From G039954875 sp039954875 (GTDB lineage: Bacteria > Bacteroidota > Bacteroidia > Flavobacteriales > Blattabacteriaceae), in NCBI GenBank assembly GCA_039954875.1, contig CP157202.1:248001-312000 (forward strand): 64,000 bases of DNA, written 5' to 3'. The notes under the pieces are model-generated. The model searched no databases. It was not told where the DNA came from and saw nothing but the letters and a program-made list of their open reading frames with translations. The translations under genes and the position numbers were made by a program. Of this stretch, positions 20,446 through 28,223 are shown one piece after another (position 1 is the first letter of the stretch; every line of letters starts with the position of its first letter).

Positions 20446-21996
20446 TCATTTCGGTTCGAAAATGGAAAAAGGTACGATCATTTCTTCTAAGGAGACTCCG
20501 CCATGTTGATACGTGTTTTTATAGTATTTCACGTAATAGTTGTAGTTGTTGGGATAGGCTAAAAACACGTTTTCTCTTGCAAAAATGTATTTTGAACTGA
20601 CGTTGAGTTTGGGTAGGAAATATTCCTCAGGTTTGTGTACTACAAGGACTTTTTTTTCATTGTAATTGAGGTTTTTCCCTAATTTGTATCTCAGGTTGGT
20701 ATTGGTTTCTTTATCGCCGATTACTTTAGAAGGTTCTGTAACGAAAATGGTGCCGTGGTCGGTGGTAAATAGCAAACGTATCTTAGCTTCTGCAGCTTTT
20801 TTGATAGTTTCTAATAAGAAAGAATGCTCGAACCAATTTTTGGTCAAGGCCCGGTAGGTTTCGTTGTCTCTGATAAGTTGAGAGACTACGTGGTTGTCCG
20901 TTTTTGCATGGGATAAGATGTCTACGATATTACAGACTATAACGGTGAAGTCGTTGTTGGCTATCTGAGAAAAAATTTGATACAACCTTTTTTCATCATC
21001 TGTAGTATTGATTTTGTAATATTCAGATTTTAGGTGAGCTAAACCTAATCTTTTCAATTGTTCATGCATGAAGAGTTCTTCGAAGTCATTTTTTTTTCCT
21101 TCATCGATATCATTTCTCCAGTATTTTGGAAAACGTTTTTCTATTTCCAGAGGCATCAAACCAGCAAAGAAAGAATTGCGTACGTAAGAGGTGGCAGAAG
21201 GCAAAATGCTATAATGTAAAAGCTCTTCTTGTAGATCGTAATAAGGGGCAAGGAGGGGTTCGATACTCTTCCATTGGTCGTAGCGGAAGTTGTCGATTAG
21301 TACCAATAGCGTAGGTGTTTTATTACTTAGGTGTGGCTTGATATATTGCCTAAATACGTTGTGGGACATCACCGGTCCTTCAGTAGAATGGAGCCATCTG
21401 CAGTAATTATTTTTGATGAATTTGAAGAACTGTTGATTGGCTTCGTGTTTTTGATCTTCAAGGATTTTCAGGAGTTCAGGATCGGCTGTTTTTTCCAATT
21501 CTAACTCCCAAAATACGAGTTTTCTATAAAGTTCTTGCCAGCTTTCTAGATCATTGACCTGCATCAGTTCTATTGAAATCTCTCTAAATTTTTGTTGATA
21601 ACGTATTGTCATCTTCTCGGTGATGATCTTCCGAGCCTCGAATATTTTTTTCAAGCTAAGCAAAATTTGATTTGGATTGACCGGTTTAATCAAATAATCA
21701 GTGATATAGCTACCGATAGCATCTTCCATGATGTACTCCTCTTCGCTTTTGGTGATCATCACCACTGGTAATGTGGGTTTGATTTGTTTGATACTTTCAA
21801 GGGTTTCAAGACCATCGATGCCTGGCATATTTTCATCCAAAAGTATAGCTGAATAATGATTTTCTCCACGGATTCTATTCAAGGCATCAGCTCCGTTGTT
21901 AATCGTATCTACTCGATACCCTCTTTTTTCGAGGAATAATATGTGAGGTTTCAAGAGATTGATTTCGTCGTCGATCCATAGAATTTTTTCCGACAT
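20446..21996 (-). CDS. porX: PorX-type response regulator with PglZ domain
   Basis: 516 residues. An N-terminal receiver domain (1-125) has the acidic pair DD at 9-10, phosphoacceptor Asp54 in ILLDENMPG and the conserved lysine in MITKSEE. After a helical linker, the C-terminal half is a PglZ/alkaline-phosphatase-like fold with LVLIDNFRYDQW and LFTTDHGTIF. This matches PorX, which in Bacteroidota controls type IX secretion genes and whose effector domain degrades signalling nucleotides. The start is ATG at 21996, divergent from the HD gene. No type IX secretion structural gene is visible in this window. Confidence 0.92.
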   Translation of the reverse strand: MSEKILWIDDEINLLKPHILFLEKRGYRVDTINNGADALNRIRGENHYSAILLDENMPGIDGLETLESIKQIKPTLPVVMITKSEEEYIMEDAIGSYITDYLIKPVNPNQILLSLKKIFEARKIITEKMTIRYQQKFREISIELMQVNDLESWQELYRKLVFWELELEKTADPELLKILEDQKHEANQQFFKFIKNNYCRWLHSTEGPVMSHNVFRQYIKPHLSNKTPTLLVLIDNFRYDQWKSIEPLLAPYYDLQEELLHYSILPSATSYVRNSFFAGLMPLEIEKRFPKYWRNDIDEGKKNDFEELFMHEQLKRLGLAHLKSEYYKINTTDDEKRLYQIFSQIANNDFTVIVCNIVDILSHAKTDNHVVSQLIRDNETYRALTKNWFEHSFLLETIKKAAEAKIRLLFTTDHGTIFVTEPSKVIGDKETNTNLRYKLGKNLNYNEKKVLVVHKPEEYFLPKLNVSSKYIFARENVFLAYPNNYNYYVKYYKNTYQHGGVSLEEMIVPFSIFEPK

Positions 21997-22008
21997 ATTA
22001 AAAAGGTT

Positions 22009-22016
22009 TATTTTTG
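22009..22016 (+). promoter_or_regulatory. Candidate -7 promoter element (TATTTTTG) for the HD gene
   Basis: TAnnTTTG match in the porX/HD divergent gap, 41 bases before the ATG at 22058. It supports the downstream start over an earlier in-frame codon at 21959 that would lie inside porX. Confidence 0.6.
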
Positions 22017-22057
22017 CAGAGGTTAAAGGTAGTTATTATTCATCTCGAAGCAAAGAA

Positions 22058-23293
22058 ATGAATCGGAATTTAAATAAGATTAATGATCCAGTTTATGGCC
22101 TGATCACCATTTCAGAACCTGTGATTGTTGAGCTGATCGCTCAGCCTTATTTTCAACGTCTCAGGCACATCACTCAAACGGGGCTTTCGTATATCGTATA
22201 TCCTGGAGCCCAGCATACAAGATTTCATCATGCTTTAGGTTGTCTGCATCTTATGCAAAAAGCGGTAAAAGTCTTACGTATGAATGGGGTAAAGGTATCC
22301 ACTAATGAAGAAAGAGGTGTCTATATCGCTATATTATTGCATGACATAGGGCATGGGCCATTTTCTCATGCTTTGGAGAAAGGTATCGTAAAAGGCAATA
22401 CTCATGAAGATATTTCTAAAATGTTGATGGCTGAACTCAACGAAATATTTCACGGAGCGCTAGATTTGGCTTTGGATCTTTTCGAATCGAAATACCATAG
22501 AAAATTCCTTCACCAACTTATCTCAAGCCAGCTAGATATGGACCGTATGGACTATCTACAACGTGATAGTTTTTATACTGGAGTAGTTGAAGGAAGCATC
22601 AATGCCGATCGATTGATCTCCATGCTCAATGTAGTTGATGAGCAATTGGTCGTAGAAGCCAAAGCCTTACATTCAGTAGAAAGTTTTTTAATTGCGCGTA
22701 TGTTCATGTACTGGCAAGTCTACCTACATAAAACCAGCGTAGGTGCAGAAATATTACTTGTCAAAATATTCGATAGAGCCAGAGAGCTTATCAAAGATAG
22801 TGTATACCTATCAGCTTCACCATCTTTATATCATTTTCTTCAAAAGGATATTGAGGTGACAGATCGGAAACAATTCAAAGAAAATGATCTCAAGCATTTT
22901 GTACAACTCGATGATACAGACATATGGCAAGCTGTGAAGGCATGGCAATCCTGTCGAGATAAAACCCTTTCAAACCTTTGTCAAATGTTGATTAAAAGAG
23001 AATTGTGGTCTGTGAAAGTTTTAGATGCGCCGCTTTCGGAAGAAGCATTAGAAACCTATAAAAAACAGATCAAAACACTATTGGGAATCAAACAAGCCGA
23101 ATATTTTATCCACCAGACAAAAATAGAAAATCTTACTTACCATACACACAAAAATCCCATAAGACTCTTGATGAAAAACGGCCAGACCGTAGACCTCTTA
23201 AGTGTATCTGAAGTACTCGACAATAAAAAGATTACCTCATCCATTAGTAAGTATTATTTTTGTCACCCCAAACAAAGGGCGTTATTTCCTTAG
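22058..23293 (+). CDS. HD-domain phosphohydrolase (dNTPase-like)
   Basis: A 411-residue member of the HD/PDEase superfamily related to dGTP triphosphohydrolase-like proteins. N-terminal IVELIAQPYFQRLRHI and FHHALGC, metal-binding LLHDIGHGPFSHALE (about 100-114) and MDRMDYLQRDSFYTGV (about 170-185) are visible. The C-terminal half is helical and unassigned. The ATG at 22058 fits the promoter; an earlier start would overlap porX. It precedes the lipid A genes, a common Bacteroidota order, with only a 56-base gap to lpxD. The exact substrate is not known. Confidence 0.9.
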   Translation: MNRNLNKINDPVYGLITISEPVIVELIAQPYFQRLRHITQTGLSYIVYPGAQHTRFHHALGCLHLMQKAVKVLRMNGVKVSTNEERGVYIAILLHDIGHGPFSHALEKGIVKGNTHEDISKMLMAELNEIFHGALDLALDLFESKYHRKFLHQLISSQLDMDRMDYLQRDSFYTGVVEGSINADRLISMLNVVDEQLVVEAKALHSVESFLIARMFMYWQVYLHKTSVGAEILLVKIFDRARELIKDSVYLSASPSLYHFLQKDIEVTDRKQFKENDLKHFVQLDDTDIWQAVKAWQSCRDKTLSNLCQMLIKRELWSVKVLDAPLSEEALETYKKQIKTLLGIKQAEYFIHQTKIENLTYHTHKNPIRLLMKNGQTVDLLSVSEVLDNKKITSSISKYYFCHPKQRALFP

Positions 23294-23301
23294 AAAAGTG
23301 A

Positions 23302-23309
23302 TATTTTTG
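23302..23309 (+). promoter_or_regulatory. Candidate -7 promoter element (TATTTTTG) for lpxD
   Basis: TAnnTTTG match just after the HD gene stop; 40 bases before the preferred lpxD ATG at 23350 and 7 bases before an alternative ATG at 23317. Confidence 0.58.
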
Positions 23310-23349
23310 CCGTCATATGGAGCCCGGCTTTATACAAATCACTCAACAT

Positions 23350-24366
23350 ATGGAATTTACTGCTCAACAAATAGCTGAATTTTTAAAGGGAGAGGTTGTA
23401 GGCGATCCTTTGACACAAATCAGCAGGTTTTCTAAAATAGAAGCGGGTCAGAAAGGTACACTCTCGTTTTTGGCTAATCCTAAATATACGCGCTACATTT
23501 ATGCTACAACTGCTTCAGTAGTGATCGTAAATAGGGATTTTGTCCCCGAAAAAGAGATTTTTCCCACTTTGATCAAGGTGGAAAACGCTTATCAAGCTTT
23601 CACAAAGTTCCTGGTCCTATATGAGGAAACCTTGAAAAAGGAGAAATGTGGTATTGAACAACCCAGTTTCATTTCCCCATCTGCGCAGATGGGGAAAAAT
23701 GTCTACATCGGAGCTTTTTGTTATGTCGGGGAAAATGTGATCTTAGGAGACAACGTAAAAATATACCCCAATACTTTCATAGATGATGACGTTCAGATAG
23801 GCTCCCATACCATCATATATTCAGGAGCACATTTGTATGCTGCTACACACATAGGAAAACATTGTATCATACATTCAGGCAGTGTAATTGGCTCCGATGG
23901 TTTTGGTTTTACCCCCGATACACAGCATACTTATCATAAGATCCCCCAATTGGGTAAAGTAGTCGTCGAAGATTTTGTAGAAATTGGTGCCTGTTGCACC
24001 ATAGACAGAGCCACTCTAGATGCTACTATCATTTGCTCAGGTGTTAAACTAGACAATCAGATTCAGGTAGCACACAACGTTGAAATCGGTGCCAACACAG
24101 TGATTGCTGCACAAACAGGTATAGCAGGCTCTACTAAAATAGGCCAAGGTGTGATTATAGGAGGGCAAGTGGGTATTGTTGGTCATTTAAAAATAGGAGA
24201 TCAGGTGAAGATAGCAGCACAAAGTGGCGTATCAAAAAACTTACCGGATCATGCTGTCGTACAAGGATCTCCTGCTTTTCCCGTACAGCAACACAAAAGA
24301 TGTTATGTTCATTTTAAAAACCTACCCGATTTGGCAAAACGATTAGATCAATTGGAGAAAAATTGA
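23350..24366 (+). CDS. lpxD: UDP-3-O-acylglucosamine N-acyltransferase LpxD
   Basis: Adds the second hydroxyacyl chain to UDP-GlcN in lipid A synthesis, from hydroxyacyl-ACP, in the cytoplasm. The 338 residues comprise an N-terminal uridine-binding domain (MEFTAQQIAEFLKGEVVGD), a left-handed parallel beta-helix of hexapeptide repeats (about 105-300) and a C-terminal helix. The catalytic histidine is in the repeat section (GSDGFGF near 193). The ATG at 23350 gives the family N-terminus; 23317 would add 11 residues and place the start immediately after the promoter. It overlaps the following gene region and forms an operon with lpxC/fabZ and lpxA. Confidence 0.94.
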   Translation: MEFTAQQIAEFLKGEVVGDPLTQISRFSKIEAGQKGTLSFLANPKYTRYIYATTASVVIVNRDFVPEKEIFPTLIKVENAYQAFTKFLVLYEETLKKEKCGIEQPSFISPSAQMGKNVYIGAFCYVGENVILGDNVKIYPNTFIDDDVQIGSHTIIYSGAHLYAATHIGKHCIIHSGSVIGSDGFGFTPDTQHTYHKIPQLGKVVVEDFVEIGACCTIDRATLDATIICSGVKLDNQIQVAHNVEIGANTVIAAQTGIAGSTKIGQGVIIGGQVGIVGHLKIGDQVKIAAQSGVSKNLPDHAVVQGSPAFPVQQHKRCYVHFKNLPDLAKRLDQLEKN

Positions 24367-24377
24367 ACCATAAACCC

Positions 24378-25802
24378 ATGTTTGATAAGCAAAAAACCAT
24401 TGCAAAAGAAGTTTCGTTGACGGGAATAGGGTTGCATAGTGGGAAAAACGTGACCTTGACTTTCAGGCCGGCGTTAGAGCATACAGGCTTTGTCTTTGTA
24501 CGAACAGATATAGAAGGCCATCCCAACATCGAGGCGGATGTCTCTTTTGTTAACAACACACAGAGAAGCACGACTTTAGAAAAAAATGGAGTGAAGATCC
24601 ATACCATCGAACACGTATTGGCAGCCCTAACAGGAATGGATCTAGACAATGTCACTATTGAGCTAGACAATGTAGAGCCACCCATTATGGACGGTTCTGC
24701 CAAAGATTTCGTTGAAGCCCTTGAGAAAGCTGGAATAATAGAACAAAACGCTGAAAGAAAATATTATTCGGTCAAAGAAGTAATTTCTTATGCCGACCCA
24801 GATACAGGTGGCGAGATCACTCTCTTGCCAGCAGATCATTTTGAAGTGACTACAATGGTAGGCTTTGGCACTAAAGTACTTGGTACCCAAAACGCTGTCC
24901 TTAAAAAAATACACCATTTCAAAGAACAAATCGCTAATGCAAGAACTTTCTGTTTTTTTCACGAATTAGAACATTTAGTCGATACAGGATTGATCAAAGG
25001 TGGTGATCTCAACAATGCCATCGTATACGTAGACAGAGATATCTCTCCACATAGCAAAGAAAAACTTAAAAAGATCTTCGATAAGCAAAACATTTCTATC
25101 CTACCCAATGGAACTCTGAATAATCTCACCCTTAATTATCCCAACGAAGCGGCTCGGCATAAGCTCTTAGATGTCATAGGAGACTTAAGTCTAGTCGGCG
25201 TTAAGTTAAAAGCCAAAGTTATCGCTAATAAACCTGGGCATCATGTCAACACACAATTAGCTAAAATATTGGCAAAACATATCCGGCAAGCCAAACGAAA
25301 AGGTATCCCTACATTTGATCTAACTAAAAAAGCTCTCTATGACATCAATGATATCATGAAGATATTGCCTCATAGACCACCTTTTCTATTGGTAGACAAG
25401 GTCTTAGAGCTAACAGATCGATATGTCGTAGGAGTCAAAAATGTTACGATGAATGAGCCCTTTTTCACAGGACATTTTCCCCAAGAGCCAGTTATGCCTG
25501 GTGTATTACAAATAGAAGCTATGGCCCAAGTAGGTGGTATCTTTGTCCTTAATGGGGTAGACGACCCTCAAGCCTATTCCACTTATTTTTTAAAAATAGA
25601 CAAGGCTAAATTTAAACAAAAAGTAGTACCAGGAGATATTCTTATATTCAAAATGGATCTGTTAGAGCCCATAAGGAGAGGTATAGTCCGTATGCAAGGC
25701 TACGGGTATGTCAACGACAAAGTAGTAGTAGAAGCAGAAGTAATGGCACAAGTAGTAAACACTAATTTTCCTAATGGATCTTCAGTAGCAAAATCATTAT
25801 GA
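24378..25802 (+). CDS. lpxC-fabZ: Bifunctional LpxC deacetylase / FabZ dehydratase fusion
   Basis: 474 residues. The N-terminal part (about 1-300) is LpxC, the zinc UDP-3-O-acyl-GlcNAc deacetylase that commits lipid A synthesis. Zinc ligands are in HTIEHVLAAL and near the SLVGVKL/KPGHHVN region. The C-terminal part (about 320-474) is FabZ, 3-hydroxyacyl-ACP dehydratase, with ILPHRPPFLLVDKV, GHFPQEPVMPGVLQIEAMAQ and its catalytic His/Glu. The fusion is characteristic of Bacteroidota. The start is the ATG at 24378; a TTG at 24363 overlapping the lpxD stop is possible. It overlaps lpxA by four bases. Confidence 0.95.
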   Translation: MFDKQKTIAKEVSLTGIGLHSGKNVTLTFRPALEHTGFVFVRTDIEGHPNIEADVSFVNNTQRSTTLEKNGVKIHTIEHVLAALTGMDLDNVTIELDNVEPPIMDGSAKDFVEALEKAGIIEQNAERKYYSVKEVISYADPDTGGEITLLPADHFEVTTMVGFGTKVLGTQNAVLKKIHHFKEQIANARTFCFFHELEHLVDTGLIKGGDLNNAIVYVDRDISPHSKEKLKKIFDKQNISILPNGTLNNLTLNYPNEAARHKLLDVIGDLSLVGVKLKAKVIANKPGHHVNTQLAKILAKHIRQAKRKGIPTFDLTKKALYDINDIMKILPHRPPFLLVDKVLELTDRYVVGVKNVTMNEPFFTGHFPQEPVMPGVLQIEAMAQVGGIFVLNGVDDPQAYSTYFLKIDKAKFKQKVVPGDILIFKMDLLEPIRRGIVRMQGYGYVNDKVVVEAEVMAQVVNTNFPNGSSVAKSL

Positions 25803-26599
25803 ATCAACCTTTATCATATATACACCCACAAGCAAAGTTGGCTTCCAACGTAGTGATTGAGCCATTTTCTACTATATATAAAGATGTGGAAATAGGAGAA
25901 GGTACTTGGATAGGACCCAATGTTACCATTATGGAGGGTGCACGCATTGGGAAAAACTGTAAAATCTATCCTGGGGCTGTCATATCTGCTACTCCACAAG
26001 ACCTTAAGTATTACGGAGAACCTACTTTGACCTATATAGGTGACAAGACCATCATACGCGAATACGTGACAGTCAACAGGGGTACCTCCGCACAGGGATA
26101 CACCAAAGTTGGAGAAAATTGCCTAATCATGACTGCTGTCCACATCGCACACGATTGTATCTTAGGCAGTAATGTCATCTTAGTGAATGGTGTGGGCTTG
26201 GCAGGACATATAGAGGTAGATGACTGGGTCATTATCGGTGGGATGTGCCCAGTGCACCAATACACTAAGATAGGGGCACACGCACTCATTGCAGGAGGAT
26301 CTTTGGTGAGAAAAGATGTACCACCTTTTGTTAAAGCTGGGAGGACTCCTTTGGCCTATATCGGTGTCAACTCCATTGGCTTACGCCGGAGAGGATTTTC
26401 CCCAGAGAAAATTGTAGAAATACAAGCCATTTATAGAGTGCTCTATCAAAGAAATCGCAATATTTCCCAAGCCTTAGAGATTATAGAGACCGAGATCGAT
26501 GCTACAGCTGAACGAGACGAGATTATACAATTCATACAAAATTCATCACGAGGTATCATGAGAGGATACACCAAAAGAGGTGCTTCTAACGAATTATAA
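25799..26599 (+). CDS. lpxA: UDP-N-acetylglucosamine acyltransferase LpxA
   Basis: First acyl transfer of lipid A synthesis. 266 residues. A hexapeptide-repeat beta-helix (about 5-190) contains the catalytic histidine in LIMTAVHIAHDC, GGMCPVHQ and VRKDVPPFVKAGR. A C-terminal helical domain follows from about 200 with the characteristic NSIGLRRRGFS entry. The ATGA overlap with the lpxC/fabZ stop shows translational coupling. Third lipid A gene of this operon, all apparently intact. Confidence 0.96.
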   Translation: MNQPLSYIHPQAKLASNVVIEPFSTIYKDVEIGEGTWIGPNVTIMEGARIGKNCKIYPGAVISATPQDLKYYGEPTLTYIGDKTIIREYVTVNRGTSAQGYTKVGENCLIMTAVHIAHDCILGSNVILVNGVGLAGHIEVDDWVIIGGMCPVHQYTKIGAHALIAGGSLVRKDVPPFVKAGRTPLAYIGVNSIGLRRRGFSPEKIVEIQAIYRVLYQRNRNISQALEIIETEIDATAERDEIIQFIQNSSRGIMRGYTKRGASNEL

Positions 26600-26618
26600 T
26601 CACTTTCAAAACTTATCT

Positions 26619-27182
26619 ATGGCATCAACTGCAGACATCAGAAAAGGCTTATGCATCGAGTTCAATCACAACATTTACAAAGTTGTAGAATTTCTTTATG
26701 TCAAACCGGGCAAAGGTCTTGCTTTTGTACGTACTAAGCTCAAAAGTCTGACTACCGGCCGTGTATTGGAAAAGACCTTTCCAGCCGGACACAAGATAGA
26801 AGAAATTCGTGTAAAATCCAGTTTGTATCAATATTTATACGAAGACGAAAACGGTTTTCATTTTATGAATATGGAAGACTACAACCAAGTACATTTACCC
26901 AAAACACTGATCGAAAATTCTCAATTCCTCAAAGAAGGCATTCATGTGATGATCACCTTCCGTGTAGATGATGAAACTTCGTTGACCGTAGAGATGCCTG
27001 CCAACATTATATTAGAAGTGACCTATACCGAACCTGGTATCAAAGGAGACACTGCTACTAATGCTACCAAAGCGGCTACGTTAGAGACGGGTGCTATAGT
27101 ACAAGTACCTTTATTCATCACTACCGGAGAACGCATCAAGATCAATACCGAAGACGGCACCTACATAGAAAGAGCAAAATGA
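26619..27182 (+). CDS. efp: Translation elongation factor P
   Basis: Relieves ribosome stalling at polyproline. 187 residues with the N-terminal KOW domain MASTADIRKG, loop VKPGKGLAF (tip lysine at about residue 32) and two OB domains ending in GERIKINTEDGTYIER. The ATG at 26619 is chosen; an upstream alternative at 26580 overlaps lpxA and adds residues unlike the family. The gap after lpxA is 19 bases, so it is likely part of the lipid A operon. No epmA/epmB partner is seen here. Confidence 0.95.
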   Translation: MASTADIRKGLCIEFNHNIYKVVEFLYVKPGKGLAFVRTKLKSLTTGRVLEKTFPAGHKIEEIRVKSSLYQYLYEDENGFHFMNMEDYNQVHLPKTLIENSQFLKEGIHVMITFRVDDETSLTVEMPANIILEVTYTEPGIKGDTATNATKAATLETGAIVQVPLFITTGERIKINTEDGTYIERAK

Positions 27183-27325
27183 TATGAAATTACCTTAGTT
27201 TTATACTCTGATAGACTGTGATTAGAACCAAGAATTCAGGATTATTTACAAGGAGAGTCCTACTTCCTAAAAGATCTACCAAATCATGACTATAAATCTA
27301 TAAAAAATCCTTTGAAAAATAGCAT

Positions 27326-28198
27326 ATGAGCATTCTAGTCAATAAAAATTCCCGAGTTATTGTACAAGGATTTACAGGAAAAGAAGGCACCTTTCATGCC
27401 GAACAAATGATCGCTTACGGAACCCAACTTGTCGGAGGTGTCACCCCAGGCAAAGGAGGGCAAAAACATTTGGAAAAACCCATTTTTGATACTGTTGACG
27501 AAGCAGTTAGAAAAACAGGCGCTGATGTAAGCATCCTCTTTGTACCCCCAGCCTTTGCTGCCGATGCGATTCTAGAATCGACCGATGCAGGCATAACCCT
27601 CATAGTATGCATCACCGAAGGTATTCCCATCGCAGATATGATTAGAGTAAAATATCACCTCCAAAACAAAGATTGTCGACTGATCGGGCCCAATTGTCCT
27701 GGTATCATTACCGCTGAGGAAGCTAAAGTAGGTATCATGCCCGGTTTCGTATTTCAAAAGGGCAGGGTAGGTATCGTATCCAAGTCTGGTACGCTCACCT
27801 ATGAAGCAGCTGATCAGGTGGTTAAAGCTGGCTATGGTATCTCTACCGCCATAGGTATAGGCGGAGATCCGATCATCGGGACCAGCATACAAGAAGCCAT
27901 AGAATTGTTTATGGCAGACAACGATACAGATGCCATTGTCATGATTGGGGAAATAGGTGGAGAACTCGAAGCAGAAGCCGCCCGATGGATCAAAGAGACT
28001 GGTAACAAAAAACCCGTCATCGGGTTTATCGCCGGACAAACTGCACCCAAAGGACGTACCATGGGTCATGCCGGAGCTATCGTGGGCGGGAAGGACGATA
28101 CGGCTCAAACCAAAATGCAAATCATGGCTGAATGCGATATCCATGTGGTGAAATCTCCAGCTGAGATTGGACATCAAGTGGCTAAAAGGTTAAGCTAA
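27326..28198 (+). CDS. sucD: Succinyl-CoA synthetase (ADP-forming) alpha subunit
   Basis: Forms succinyl-CoA/succinate with the beta subunit SucC and makes ATP or GTP in the TCA cycle. 290 residues. Rossmann CoA-binding domain with VQGFTGKEGTFHA and VGGVTPGKGG; GPNCPGII; the phosphorylated active-site histidine in TMGHAGAIVGG (about 245). ATG at 27326 leaves a 143-base gap after efp. sucC is not in this window, a usual separation in Bacteroidota. A 201-codon antisense open frame over 27572-28177 is a shadow. Confidence 0.96.
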   Translation: MSILVNKNSRVIVQGFTGKEGTFHAEQMIAYGTQLVGGVTPGKGGQKHLEKPIFDTVDEAVRKTGADVSILFVPPAFAADAILESTDAGITLIVCITEGIPIADMIRVKYHLQNKDCRLIGPNCPGIITAEEAKVGIMPGFVFQKGRVGIVSKSGTLTYEAADQVVKAGYGISTAIGIGGDPIIGTSIQEAIELFMADNDTDAIVMIGEIGGELEAEAARWIKETGNKKPVIGFIAGQTAPKGRTMGHAGAIVGGKDDTAQTKMQIMAECDIHVVKSPAEIGHQVAKRLS

Positions 28199-28223
28199 TA
28201 AATTTTGAAGACGAAAATATTTG

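Noticed and set aside
27572..28177. Long 201-codon antisense frame over sucD
   Set aside because: Lies wholly inside an intact, well-conserved gene and has no recognisable domains.
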